Assembly (NCBI GenBank): GCA_963745595.1 | Contig: CAVUYB010000015.1 | Location: forward strand, 62,001-126,000 | Length of the DNA stretch: 64,000 bases | Direction of reading: 5' to 3' | Source: DASZUK01 sp963745595 | GTDB lineage: Bacteria; Actinomycetota; Acidimicrobiia; Acidimicrobiales; RAAP-2 | In this document: in pieces, positions 20,327-28,370 of the stretch | How the letters are laid out: every line of letters begins with the position of its first letter | Numbering within the stretch: position 1 is the first letter of the stretch | The notes under the pieces: model-generated | Database searches by the model: none | The model's input: the letters and a program-made list of their open reading frames with translations, nothing else | Told to the model about the DNA's origin: nothing | Made by a program: the position numbers and the translations under genes

Positions 20327-20384
20327 CTACGGCACCGCGACCTGGCGCGCCTACGGCACCGCGACCTGGCGCGCCTACGGCACG
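20327..20384. repeat. 24-bp tandem repeat containing the map stop codon
   Basis: Two exact 24-bp units (20327-20350 and 20351-20374) followed by a partial third unit which is the last codons and stop of map. On the minus strand each unit contains GTGCCGTAG, so the TAG stop of map is present three times in tandem. Confidence 0.9.
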
Positions 20385-21115
20385 GTGAAGACCTCGGGGC
20401 CGTCGTCGGTGATGGCGATCGTGTGCTCGAAATGGGCGGACAGGCGGCCGTCGGCGGTGACGACGCTCCACTCGTCCTCCAGGAGCATCGTCTCGGGACT
20501 GCCGGCGTTCACCATCGGCTCGACGGCGAAGACCATGCCGGTCTTGAGCGTCGGGCCGGGGCTGCCGGGCCAGTAGTTCGGGACCTGGGGCTGCTCGTGC
20601 ATGGCGGTGCCGATGGCGTGGCCGACGTACTCCCGGACGACGGAGAAGCCGGCCGCCTCGGCGACGGCCTGGACGGCCCGCCCGACCTCGTTCAGCCGGT
20701 TGCCGGACCGCAGCTGCTCGATCCCGGCCCACAGGCTTCGTTCGGTGGTCTCGAGGAGCCGGGTCGCTTCGGCCGAGACCTCGCCGACGCCCATCGTGAA
20801 CGCCGCGTCACCGTGGTAGCCGTCGATGATCGCGCCGCAGTCGATCGACAGGATGTCGCCGTCCTCCAGCCGGTACGCCCCGGGGATGCCGTGGACGATC
20901 ATGTCGTTCGGGGACGTGCAGATGACGGCTGGGAAGCCGTGGTAGCCGAGGAAGTTGGACGTCGCCCCCCGGTGTTCGAGGACCTGGCGGGCGACCGCGT
21001 CGATCTCGGCGGTGGTCACGCCCGGGCGGGCGGCCTCGCGAGTCTTCTCGTGCATCTCGGCGACGACCCGGCCGGCCCGACGCATCTTGGCCAGCTCGTC
21101 GTGGTTCCGCCTCAT
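20375..21115 (-). CDS. map: Methionine aminopeptidase, type I
   Basis: Removes initiator Met from nascent proteins. 246 residues from MRRNHDELAKMRRAGRVVAEMH. The dinuclear metal site is complete: the two aspartates in SIDCGAIIDGYHGDAAF, His in YVGHAIGTAMHEQP, and Glu in EPMVNAG and SAHFEHTIAIT. The ATG at 21115 is 5 bp after adk; the open frame before it belongs to a shadow of adk. secY-adk-map is the usual order. Confidence 0.97.
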   Translation of the reverse strand: MRRNHDELAKMRRAGRVVAEMHEKTREAARPGVTTAEIDAVARQVLEHRGATSNFLGYHGFPAVICTSPNDMIVHGIPGAYRLEDGDILSIDCGAIIDGYHGDAAFTMGVGEVSAEATRLLETTERSLWAGIEQLRSGNRLNEVGRAVQAVAEAAGFSVVREYVGHAIGTAMHEQPQVPNYWPGSPGPTLKTGMVFAVEPMVNAGSPETMLLEDEWSVVTADGRLSAHFEHTIAITDDGPEVFTVP

Positions 21116-21120
21116 GCCGT

Positions 21121-21801
21121 TCAGACCTCCACCGGGCTGCGGTTGGACCGCCGGTCGTCGATGGCTTTGACGCAACGCCGGGTCACCGCGTCGGGCGAGC
21201 CCGTGCCGTTGATCGAGATGAGCAGGTCGTGACGCTGGTACCACTCGATCAGCGGGGCCGTCTGGCGGTCGTACAGCTCGAGCCGGCGCCGGATGGCGTC
21301 CTCGGTGTCGTCCTCTCGCTGGATGACTTCGCCGCCACAGACGTCGCAGGTCCAGTTGGTCAGCGGCGGCGACGCCACGGAGTAGTTGGCCCCGCAGTCG
21401 ACGCAGACCCGGCGGGACGCCAGGCGTTTCAGCACCATCGTGGTGGGCACCTCGAGGTCGAGCACCAGATCGAGCAGGTCGGGCTCGAGTAGGTCGGCGA
21501 GATGCTGGGCCTGAGAGATCGTCCGGGGACAGCCGTCGAGGACGAAGCCGCGGGCCCGGGTGTCGCTGTCGTCGATCCGCTGCCCGACCATCTCCATGAC
21601 CAGGTCGTCGGAGATCAGCTCGCCCTGGTCCATGAGGGCCTTGGCCCGCTGGCCGAGCGGGGTGCGGGACTTGACCTCGGCCCGCAGCATGTCGCCGGTC
21701 GAGACATGGGGAACGACGAAGTGGTGCGACAGGCGCACGCACTGCGTCCCCTTTCCGGCCCCCTGCTTGCCCAGGACCACGAGCCTGACGCCGGGTACCA
21801 C
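21121..21801 (-). CDS. adk: Adenylate kinase, zinc LID type
   Basis: Interconverts ATP + AMP and 2 ADP. 226 residues with the P-loop LGKQGAGKGT, the DGCPRTISQAQ segment and a LID that carries four cysteines (CVDCGANYSV ... TCDVCGG), the structural-zinc version. The GTG start lies 2 bp after the secY stop. The unusual GKQGAGKG keeps all P-loop glycines and the Lys. Confidence 0.97.
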   Translation of the reverse strand: MVPGVRLVVLGKQGAGKGTQCVRLSHHFVVPHVSTGDMLRAEVKSRTPLGQRAKALMDQGELISDDLVMEMVGQRIDDSDTRARGFVLDGCPRTISQAQHLADLLEPDLLDLVLDLEVPTTMVLKRLASRRVCVDCGANYSVASPPLTNWTCDVCGGEVIQREDDTEDAIRRRLELYDRQTAPLIEWYQRHDLLISINGTGSPDAVTRRCVKAIDDRRSNRSPVEV

Positions 21802-21803
21802 CC

Positions 21804-23090
21804 CTACTTGAGGAAGCCCTCGTAATTACGCATCATCAGCTGGCTGTCGATCTGACGCATGGTTGTCAGGGCCACGCCGACCGAGATGAGCAGGGTCGTG
21901 CCGTAGAACGGGAACTTGTTGAGGTTCCACAGCGCCATCAGGATCGACGGGACGACCGCCACCGAGGCCAGGAACAGGGCCCCGGGCACGGTGATGCGAT
22001 TGAGGATGTGGGCGAAGTACCGCTCCGTCGGTGGCCCGGGTCGGATACCGGGGATGAACCCGCCCTGCTTGCGGATGATGTCGGCCTGCTGGTGGGGATC
22101 GAAGGCGACGTAGACGTAGAAGAACGTGAACGCCACGATCAGGACGAAGTACAAGGAGATGTAGATCAGGCTCGTCGGCGTGATGTTGTTCTTGACGAAG
22201 CTCTGGAAGGAGTGCCAAGGGATCACGTTGCTCAGCAGCACCGGGATGTACAGGACGGAGCTGGCGAAGATGATCGGGATGACGCCGGACTGGTTGACCT
22301 TCAGCGGGATATAGGTGCTCTGGCCGCCGTACATTCGGCGCCCGACGACACGCTTGGCAAAGGTCACCGGGATCCGTCGTTGGCCCTGGTCCATGAAGAC
22401 GATGAACACCAGCAGCAGTAGGGAGACGAGGATCATGATGGCGAACTTGAGCGCACCGCCTTCCTCGTAGATGGCCTTGCCACCCGACGGGATCGACGCG
22501 ACGACGTTGGCGAAGATCAGGATCGACATGCCCTGACCGATCCCCCGCTGGGTGATCAGCTCGGCCAGCCACATGACGAACGCGGTGCCGGCGGTGAGGA
22601 TGAGCACCATGAACGCGCCGAGCTGGATCGTGAACTTCGGGATCAGGTCGATATTGGTGCCGAGGAGGGCCGCGTCGTGGCCGTGGAAGGCGTAGACGAG
22701 GCCGGTCGACTGCATGAGAGCCAGGGCGATCGTCAGGTACCGGGTCGTCTGGGTGATCTTCTTCTGGCCGACCGCGCCCTGGTCTCGCCACTCCTCCAGC
22801 TTCGGGATGACGGTCGTCAGCAGCTGGATGATGATCGAGCTGGTGATGTAGGGCATGATGCCCAGCCCGAAGACGGCCAGCCGAACCAGCGCGCCGCCGG
22901 AGAACAGGTTCAAGAAGCCGAGGACGCCGGACGAGCCGGCTTCGGCCTGGAGCTTCTGGAGCTGCGACCAGCTGACCCCGGGGACGGGGACGTTGGCCCC
23001 GACCTGGTACAGGGCGATGATGAGCAGGGTGAACAGGACCTTGTTGCGAAGGTCCGGGACCCGGAAGATATTGCTCAACCGGGAGAGCAC
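21804..23090 (-). CDS. secY: Protein translocase subunit SecY
   Basis: The 428-residue pore of the Sec translocase in the cytoplasmic membrane, with ten hydrophobic segments; FLNLFSGGALVRLAVFGLGIMPYI (around residues 59-83) and the cytoplasmic loop GGFIPGIRPGPPTERY are signatures. The start is GTG with AGGA 6 nt upstream. SecE is encoded at 49595 in this window; SecG is not seen. Confidence 0.98.
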   Translation of the reverse strand: MLSRLSNIFRVPDLRNKVLFTLLIIALYQVGANVPVPGVSWSQLQKLQAEAGSSGVLGFLNLFSGGALVRLAVFGLGIMPYITSSIIIQLLTTVIPKLEEWRDQGAVGQKKITQTTRYLTIALALMQSTGLVYAFHGHDAALLGTNIDLIPKFTIQLGAFMVLILTAGTAFVMWLAELITQRGIGQGMSILIFANVVASIPSGGKAIYEEGGALKFAIMILVSLLLLVFIVFMDQGQRRIPVTFAKRVVGRRMYGGQSTYIPLKVNQSGVIPIIFASSVLYIPVLLSNVIPWHSFQSFVKNNITPTSLIYISLYFVLIVAFTFFYVYVAFDPHQQADIIRKQGGFIPGIRPGPPTERYFAHILNRITVPGALFLASVAVVPSILMALWNLNKFPFYGTTLLISVGVALTTMRQIDSQLMMRNYEGFLK

Positions 23091-23120
23091 GGCGATTCCT
23101 GTCGACCCGGGCCCGGCGGT

Positions 23121-23609
23121 CTACCGGTTGGTCAGGGCATTGCCCCGAGCCGGCGGACGGCCGTGGCCGAACGGCAACGGGAGACGATCGACGGTGCCAC
23201 CGGCACCGGTGATGGCAGCCTCCGCCGAGACCGAGAACGCATGGGCCGACACCCGGACCGGGCGGGTCAGCTCCCCGCGGCCCAGCACCTTGACGAGCGC
23301 GCCCTTGCGGACCAGCCCACTCGCCACCAGAAGCTCCGCGGTGACCTCGTCCGCCTCCAGGGCGGCCAGGTCGTCGAGATTGACCGGGGTGTACTCGACC
23401 CGGAAGGGGTTCTTGAACCCCTTCAGCTTCGGAATCCGCTGCATCAGCGGCAACTGGCCGCCCTCGAAGCCGGCCGGGATGGTGTCGCGGGCGCCCTGGC
23501 CCTTGGTACCGCGGCCGGCGGTCTTGCCGCCCTTGCCGCCGATGCCACGGCCGACCCGGCGCTTGGGCCGGGTCGAGCCCTTCGGCGGGCTGAGCTCGTG
23601 CAGCTTCAT
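23121..23609 (-). CDS. rplO: 50S ribosomal protein L15
   Basis: 162 residues; N-terminal Gly/Arg-rich MKLHELSPPKGSTRPKRRVG and GKGGKTAGRGTKGQGAR are characteristic, as is FEGGQLPLMQRIPKLKGF. Slightly longer at the C-terminus than usual. Its ATG overlaps the rpmD stop by four bases. Confidence 0.97.
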   Translation of the reverse strand: MKLHELSPPKGSTRPKRRVGRGIGGKGGKTAGRGTKGQGARDTIPAGFEGGQLPLMQRIPKLKGFKNPFRVEYTPVNLDDLAALEADEVTAELLVASGLVRKGALVKVLGRGELTRPVRVSAHAFSVSAEAAITGAGGTVDRLPLPFGHGRPPARGNALTNR

Positions 23610-23848
23610 CGGGAGCCGTCCTTCTCGTTCGAGACCGGCTCGACCAAGACCAGATGGGGCACGCGAGCCAGCATGCCCCGGATCTCCGGTCGGTCCGGCA
23701 GGTCGTTGTGCTGGCCGACCCCCCGCAGCCCGAGGGCGCGCAGGGTGCCGCGGTGCTTCGGCTTGGTGCCGATGGCCGAACGGACCTGGGTGACCCGGAG
23801 GGTCCGGTCGTCGGCCGGCTTGGCGACGCGGGCGGCGACCATGGTCAA
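23606..23848 (-). CDS. rpmD: 50S ribosomal protein L30
   Basis: LRVTQVRSAIGTKPKHRGTL and RALGLRGVGQHNDLPD identify L30. The longest form starts at TTG 23848, which overlaps the rpsE stop (TTGA) and has GGAG at 5 nt; an ATG two codons later (23842) is the alternative. At 80 residues it is longer than the ~60 typical, with extra residues at both ends. Confidence 0.95.
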   Translation of the reverse strand: MTMVAARVAKPADDRTLRVTQVRSAIGTKPKHRGTLRALGLRGVGQHNDLPDRPEIRGMLARVPHLVLVEPVSNEKDGSR

Positions 23849-24396
23849 CGGGTCTCCGCCGCGTACAGCTCGGTTTCCCGCCGGCGCTCGCGGTAGGCCC
23901 GCAGCACGCCGGCCGGGGTGACCTCGTCGGGCTGCTTGCCGCGGAGGGCCGCGACCTCGTCCGGTCGGCGGAGGGCCTTGAGGCCGGCGATCGTAGCGTG
24001 GGCGACGTTGATGCCGTTCGACGACCCGAGCGACTTGGCCAGGATGTCGCGGATGCCGGCCATCTCGAGGATGGCCCGCGCCGCGCCGCCGGCGATGACG
24101 CCGGTCCCGGGCGCGGCGGGCTTGAGCATGACCCGACCGGCGCCGCTCTCGCCGATGATGGGGTGGGTGATGGTGGTGCCGGCTAGGGAAACCTCGAAGA
24201 CGTTCTTACGGGCTTCCTCGATGCCCTTCTGCACGGCCAGGCCGGCCTCCTTGGCCTTGCCGTAGCCGAGCCCGACCCGACCGTTGCCGTCGCCGACGAC
24301 CATGAGGGCGGCGAAGGAGAACCGGCGGCCACCCTTGACGACCTTGGCCACCCGGTTGACCCGGATGGTCCGCTCTTCGTATTGCGTGTCGGTCAT
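23845..24396 (-). CDS. rpsE: 30S ribosomal protein S5
   Basis: 183 residues; involved in decoding accuracy at the mRNA entry. GRRFSFAALMVVGDGNGRVGLGYGKAKE and GGAARAILEMAGIRDILAKSLGSSN are the two family blocks. The C-terminus has an Arg/Glu-rich extension. It is 4 bp after rplR and overlaps rpmD. Confidence 0.97.
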   Translation of the reverse strand: MTDTQYEERTIRVNRVAKVVKGGRRFSFAALMVVGDGNGRVGLGYGKAKEAGLAVQKGIEEARKNVFEVSLAGTTITHPIIGESGAGRVMLKPAAPGTGVIAGGAARAILEMAGIRDILAKSLGSSNGINVAHATIAGLKALRRPDEVAALRGKQPDEVTPAGVLRAYRERRRETELYAAETR

Positions 24397-24400
24397 CGTC

Positions 24401-24775
24401 TCAGAACTCCAGTCCCTCTTCGCGGGCGGCGTCGGCCAGAACGGCGACCCGGCCGTGATAGGCGAAGCCGCCCCGATCGAAGACCACCCGGGTGATCCCG
24501 GCGGTCTTGGCCCGGGCCGCCACCAGGCGACCGACGGCTTCGGCTCCGCTCACGTTACCCCCACCGGCCGGGCCCAGTTGCCCGCGCAGCTCGGCCTCGC
24601 CCGACGACGCGGCGGCCAGCGTCCGACCGGCCTGGTCGTCGATGATCTGGGCGGAGATGTGCCGGTTGGTCCGGCTCACCGCCAGGCGGGGACGGTCGGC
24701 CGTGCCGGCGACCTTGCCGCGTACCCGGCGGTGCCGGCGGATGCGGAGCGCTCGCTCACGATTGGTCCCAGCCAT
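24401..24775 (-). CDS. rplR: 50S ribosomal protein L18
   Basis: 124-residue 5S rRNA-binding protein. RRHRRVRGKVAGTADRPRLAV and VFDRGGFAYHGRVAVLADAAREEGLEF are typical. The ATG shares one base with the rplF stop (TAATG), so translation is probably coupled. Confidence 0.97.
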   Translation of the reverse strand: MAGTNRERALRIRRHRRVRGKVAGTADRPRLAVSRTNRHISAQIIDDQAGRTLAAASSGEAELRGQLGPAGGGNVSGAEAVGRLVAARAKTAGITRVVFDRGGFAYHGRVAVLADAAREEGLEF

Positions 24776-25314
24776 TACTTGGCCGCCTTTCCAGCCTTGC
24801 GGAGCACCCGCTCGCCGGCGTAGCGGACGCCCTTGCCCTTGTACGGCTCGGGCTTGCGGAGCTTGCGGATGTTGGCGGCCACCTGGCCGACCTGCTCCTT
24901 GTCGATGCCCTTGACGATGATCCGGGTGGGGGTGGGCACCTCGAAGATGATGCCTTCGGGAGCTGTCACCGGCACCGAGTGCGAGAACCCGAGAGCCAGC
25001 TCGAGGGCGCCCGGGCCCTTGGCCGTGGCCCGGTAGCCGACGCCGACGATCTCGAGCTCCTTGGTAAACCCCTGGGTGACCCCGGCCACCATGTTGGCGA
25101 CCAGGGAACGGCTCAGCCCGTGCAGGGCGCGGTGCCGACGTTCGTCGTCGGGCCGGGCCACGTTCAGCACGTCGCCGTCCTGGGAGATGGTGATGCCCGG
25201 AGGCAACTGGCGGGCCAGGGTGCCCTGGGGGCCGGTCACCGTGACCGAGTCGTCGACCAGGGTGATGGTGACCCCGGACGGCACCGGGATGGGGGATCGT
25301 CCGATGCGGGACAT
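24775..25314 (-). CDS. rplF: 50S ribosomal protein L6
   Basis: 179 residues near the GTPase centre. MSRIGRSPIPVPSGVTITL, LVANMVAGVTQGFTKELEIVGVGYRA and the end KPEPYKGKGVRYAGERVLRKAGK are family hallmarks. Confidence 0.98.
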   Translation of the reverse strand: MSRIGRSPIPVPSGVTITLVDDSVTVTGPQGTLARQLPPGITISQDGDVLNVARPDDERRHRALHGLSRSLVANMVAGVTQGFTKELEIVGVGYRATAKGPGALELALGFSHSVPVTAPEGIIFEVPTPTRIIVKGIDKEQVGQVAANIRKLRKPEPYKGKGVRYAGERVLRKAGKAAK

Positions 25315-25341
25315 CAGATAGCTCCTTCGCGGTCGGCCGCG

Positions 25342-25746
25342 CTACCAGACATGGCAGAGCACCTCCCCGCCCAGATGGCGCTTGCGGGCCTCCCGGTCGG
25401 TCATGAGGCCGTGGCTGGTGGACAGCACGGCCACGCCCATGCCGCCGAGCACCCGGGGCATCTTGTCGGCGCGGGCGTAGATGCGCAGGCCGGGCTTGGA
25501 GACGCGCTTGATGCCCCCGATGGTCCGGGTGCGGTCGGCGGCGTACTTCATCGTGATCTCCAGCGTGGAGCCCGGGCGCACCGGATCCTTCGCTACCGAG
25601 AAGCCGGCGATGAAGCCCTCGCGCTCCAGGACGGTCGCCAGGGCCTCCTTCACCTTGGAGCCCGGCATCTTCACCGTCTCGAACTGCGCCGAGTTCGCGT
25701 TCCGGATCCGCGTGAGCATGTCTGCAATCGGGTCGGTCATGGTCAT
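25342..25746 (-). CDS. rpsH: 30S ribosomal protein S8
   Basis: 134-residue central-domain 16S rRNA-binding protein; S8 represses spc-type operons in some bacteria. TDPIADMLTRIRNANSA and the end STSHGLMTDREARKRHLGGE are diagnostic. Two in-frame ATG codons (MTMTDP) make the start uncertain by two residues. Confidence 0.97.
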   Translation of the reverse strand: MTMTDPIADMLTRIRNANSAQFETVKMPGSKVKEALATVLEREGFIAGFSVAKDPVRPGSTLEITMKYAADRTRTIGGIKRVSKPGLRIYARADKMPRVLGGMGVAVLSTSHGLMTDREARKRHLGGEVLCHVW

Positions 25747-25756
25747 GGCCGTTCTC

Positions 25757-25942
25757 CTACCAACTTGCCTTCGTCACTCCGGGGACCTCCCCGGCGTGCA
25801 CCATCGTCCGCAGACAGATTCGGCATAGCCCGAACTTGCGGTACACAGCCTTGGGCCGGCCGCAACGACGGCACCGGGTGTACCCCCGTACCTTGAACTT
25901 GGGGGTGCGCTGCTGCTTCTGGATGAGTGCCTTCTTGGCCAT
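25757..25942 (-). CDS. rpsN: 30S ribosomal protein S14, zinc type
   Basis: A 61-residue protein, MAKKALIQKQQRTPKFKVRG then YTRCRRCGRPKAVYRKFGLCRICLR. The two CxxC pairs bind zinc. This is the short type Z form. ATG 25942 is correct by homology; the open frame before it is antiphase to rplE. Confidence 0.97.
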   Translation of the reverse strand: MAKKALIQKQQRTPKFKVRGYTRCRRCGRPKAVYRKFGLCRICLRTMVHAGEVPGVTKASW

Positions 25943-25947
25943 GGTGA

Positions 25948-26523
25948 CTAACGGGTCTCCTGTCGGAACGGGAAGCCGAACGCCCGTAGGAACGCGCGGC
26001 CTTCCTCGTCGGTGCGTGCGGTGGTGACGATCGTGATGTCCATGCCCCGGATGGTGTCGATGCGGTCGTAGTCGACCTCCGGGAAGATCAGCTGTTCGGT
26101 GACGCCGAAGGTGTAGTTGCCGTGGCCGTCGAAGGACCGGGCCGAAAGGCCCCGGAAGTCCCGGATTCGCGGGATCGCCAAGCTGATCAGGCGATCGAGG
26201 AACTCCCACGCCCGGTCACCCCGGAGGGTGACCTTGGCGCCGATGGCCTGTCCCTCGCGCAGCTTGAAGCCGGCGATCGACTGCTTGGCCCGGGTGACGA
26301 TCGGCTTCTGCCCGGTGATCGTCTCGAGGTCCCGCTGGGCCCCTTCGATGAGGGAAGCCTGCTGCGTGGCCCGGCCGACGCCCATGTTGACGACGATCTT
26401 CGTCAACCGGGGCACCTGCATGACGTTGTCGAGGGTGAGGTCGGCCTTGAGCTGATCGCGGATCTCGGCCGCGTAGCGCTCCTTCAGCCGGGGGCGGGCC
26501 GGCGCCGAGGCGGTGGCGGTCAT
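25948..26523 (-). CDS. rplE: 50S ribosomal protein L5
   Basis: 191 residues; binds 5S rRNA and contacts P-site tRNA. LKERYAAEIRDQL, IVVNMGVGRATQ, GITV-type TEQLIFPEVDYDRIDTIRGMDI are diagnostic. The ATG at 26523 overlaps the rplX stop (ATGA) and has GGAGGAG at 4 nt, so the GTG at 26538 inside rplX is not needed. Confidence 0.97.
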   Translation of the reverse strand: MTATASAPARPRLKERYAAEIRDQLKADLTLDNVMQVPRLTKIVVNMGVGRATQQASLIEGAQRDLETITGQKPIVTRAKQSIAGFKLREGQAIGAKVTLRGDRAWEFLDRLISLAIPRIRDFRGLSARSFDGHGNYTFGVTEQLIFPEVDYDRIDTIRGMDITIVTTARTDEEGRAFLRAFGFPFRQETR

Positions 26524-26828
26524 AGCTCTCCTCCGCACTTCCGGCAGACACGAACCTTCCGGCCCTGCTCGTCGATCTGCATGCCGATCCGCGTCGGTTC
26601 CCCGCAGGACTTGCAGATGATCGAGACCGAGGAGACGGGGACCGGCATGAACTTGTCGATGATGCCGCCCTGCGTCGTGTTGCGCGTGGGCTTCGAGTGC
26701 CGCTTGGCGATGTTCACGCCGTCGACGACGACCTTGTGCTCGGCCGGGAGGGCCCGGACGACCTCGGCTCGGTGGCCCTTGTACTTGCCGGACCGGACGA
26801 CGACCCGGTCACCTTTCAAGATCCGCAT
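26520..26828 (-). CDS. rplX: 50S ribosomal protein L24
   Basis: 102 residues. MRILKGDRVVVRSGKYKGHRAEV is the KOW motif used to initiate 50S assembly. The second half carries two CxxC pairs (CKSCGE ... CRKCGGEL), the zinc-binding form of L24. Its ATG overlaps the rplN stop by one base (TGATG). Confidence 0.97.
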   Translation of the reverse strand: MRILKGDRVVVRSGKYKGHRAEVVRALPAEHKVVVDGVNIAKRHSKPTRNTTQGGIIDKFMPVPVSSVSIICKSCGEPTRIGMQIDEQGRKVRVCRKCGGEL

Positions 26829-27196
26829 CACAGCACCTCCGGGGCGAGCGAGACGATGCGCATGAACCGCTTGTCCCGCAGCTCTCGGCCGACCGGGCCG
26901 AAGATGCGGGTGCCGCGGGGCTGCTGCTGGTCGTTGATGAGCACGGCCGCGTTCTCGTCGAAGCGGATGTAGCTGCCGTCGGGACGGCGCTTCTCCTTCT
27001 TCGTCCGGACGACGACGCACTTGACGACGTCGCCCTTCTTGACCGCGGCGCCGGGGATGGCGTCCTTCACGGTGGCGACGAAGATGTCGCCGATGCTGGC
27101 GTACCGCCGGCGGGAGCCACCGAGGACGCGGATGCACAGCACCTCGCGAGCGCCGGAGTTGTCGGCCACCCGAAGGCGCGACTCCTGTTGGATCAT
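26828..27196 (-). CDS. rplN: 50S ribosomal protein L14
   Basis: 122 residues, MIQQESRLRVADNSGAREVLCIRVLGGS to FMRIVSLAPEVL. Forms intersubunit bridge B8. Strongly conserved throughout; the standard length. Confidence 0.98.
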   Translation of the reverse strand: MIQQESRLRVADNSGAREVLCIRVLGGSRRRYASIGDIFVATVKDAIPGAAVKKGDVVKCVVVRTKKEKRRPDGSYIRFDENAAVLINDQQQPRGTRIFGPVGRELRDKRFMRIVSLAPEVL

Positions 27197-27606
27197 CGGG
27201 CCCGCTCCATGACTTCGGCCAGGCGCCAGTGCTTCAGCTTGGACAGCGGCCGCGTCTCGACCACCCGGACGCGGTCGCCGACCTTGGCGGTGCCGTCGGC
27301 ATCGTGGACGTAGAGCCGCTTCGTCCGCTGCACGGTCTTGCCGTAGCGAGGATGACGGACCCGCTCGATGACCGCGACGATGACGGTCGCCTGCATGGCG
27401 TCGGAGACGACGATGCCCTCACGCACCTTGCGGCGGTTCGACCGAGGCCCGGCCGGTTCCGCTGCTGGCGCGGGCGCCGTGGACGGTGCAGGCGTCGGGG
27501 GCGTCGACGTCGCGGTCGCCGGGGTATCGGCACCCTCGGTCGGCTCAGCCGTGACCGACTCGGTCGGCTCGGCCGCCCCCGGCTCGGTTGCGCTCGTCTC
27601 GGCCAT
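27193..27606 (-). CDS. rpsQ: 30S ribosomal protein S17 with N-terminal extension
   Basis: The S17 domain starts near residue 57 (NRRKVREGIVVSDAMQATVIV) and ends KLKHWRLAEVMERAR. Residues 1-55 are an Ala/Pro/Thr/Glu-rich segment not found in typical ~85-residue S17. No internal start gives a better ribosome site, and the ATG overlaps the rpmC end by one base, so the extension is probably real. Confidence 0.95.
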   Translation of the reverse strand: MAETSATEPGAAEPTESVTAEPTEGADTPATATSTPPTPAPSTAPAPAAEPAGPRSNRRKVREGIVVSDAMQATVIVAVIERVRHPRYGKTVQRTKRLYVHDADGTAKVGDRVRVVETRPLSKLKHWRLAEVMERAR

Positions 27607-27932
27607 CAGGCCTCCTCCTCCTGCTCGTCATCGACCGTCTCCGGCTCGTCGGCATCCGCCGGCTCTTCGGCCGCCCGGGCCGCCGCCACCCGGGCGGCCC
27701 GCCGGGTCGGGGTCGGGGTCTCGTAGCTGCCCTCGGCTTCCTGGATCTCCCGATCGCGCAGGACGGTGAGGATGCGAGCGACCTCCCGGCGGACGTCCTT
27801 GACGCGGGCCGAGTTGTCCAGCTGCCCGGTGGCCAACTGGAAGCGCAGGTTGAACAGCTCCTTGCGGGACTCGGCGAGCCGGGTCTCCAGCTCTGTCGGG
27901 TCCATCAGCACGAGCTCGGACGCGACCGTCAT
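27606..27932 (-). CDS. rpmC: 50S ribosomal protein L29 with acidic tail
   Basis: The L29 helical hairpin (LETRLAESRKELFNLRFQLATGQL ... VRREVARILTVLRDREI) covers residues 13-65. It is followed by ~40 residues ending in a very acidic run (EEPADADEPETVDDEQEEEA). Typical L29 is 60-75 residues. L29 sits at the exit tunnel where SRP and trigger factor dock. Confidence 0.96.
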   Translation of the reverse strand: MTVASELVLMDPTELETRLAESRKELFNLRFQLATGQLDNSARVKDVRREVARILTVLRDREIQEAEGSYETPTPTRRAARVAAARAAEEPADADEPETVDDEQEEEA

Positions 27933-28369
27933 CAGACCAGCACCTCCGGGGCGTCGTGGGTGCCGGGGCGGACGACGAAGCGAGCCTTGAAGGGCAGCTT
28001 CTGGATGGCCCGCTCCATGGCGGCCTGGGCCAGCTCGCGCTCGACGCCGGCGAGCTCGAAGAGGACGCGACCGGGGCGGACGACCGCGACCCAGTGTTCG
28101 GGGTTCCCCTTGCCGGACCCCATGCGGGTCTCGGCCGGCTTCTGGGTGATCGGCTTGTCCGGGAAGACGCGGATCCAGACCTTCCCGCCACGACGGACGT
28201 GGCGGGTCATGGCGATACGGGCGGCCTCGATCTGACGGGCGGTGAGCCAGCCGGGCTCCATGGCCTGGATGCCGAAGTCGCCGAAGCTGACGGTCGTGCC
28301 GCCCTTGGCGGCACCGGTCCTCCGGCCGCGGTGCTGCTTGCGGTGCTTGACCTTCCGGGGCATCAACAT
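27932..28369 (-). CDS. rplP: 50S ribosomal protein L16
   Basis: 145 residues; organises the A-site/peptidyl-transferase region. PRKVKHRKQHRGRRTGAAKGG, GDFGIQAMEPGWLTARQIEAAR and MGSGKGNPEHWVAVV are diagnostic. ATG 28369 or 28363 (MPRKVK) are both possible. Confidence 0.98.
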   Translation of the reverse strand: MLMPRKVKHRKQHRGRRTGAAKGGTTVSFGDFGIQAMEPGWLTARQIEAARIAMTRHVRRGGKVWIRVFPDKPITQKPAETRMGSGKGNPEHWVAVVRPGRVLFELAGVERELAQAAMERAIQKLPFKARFVVRPGTHDAPEVLV

Positions 28370-28370
28370 G

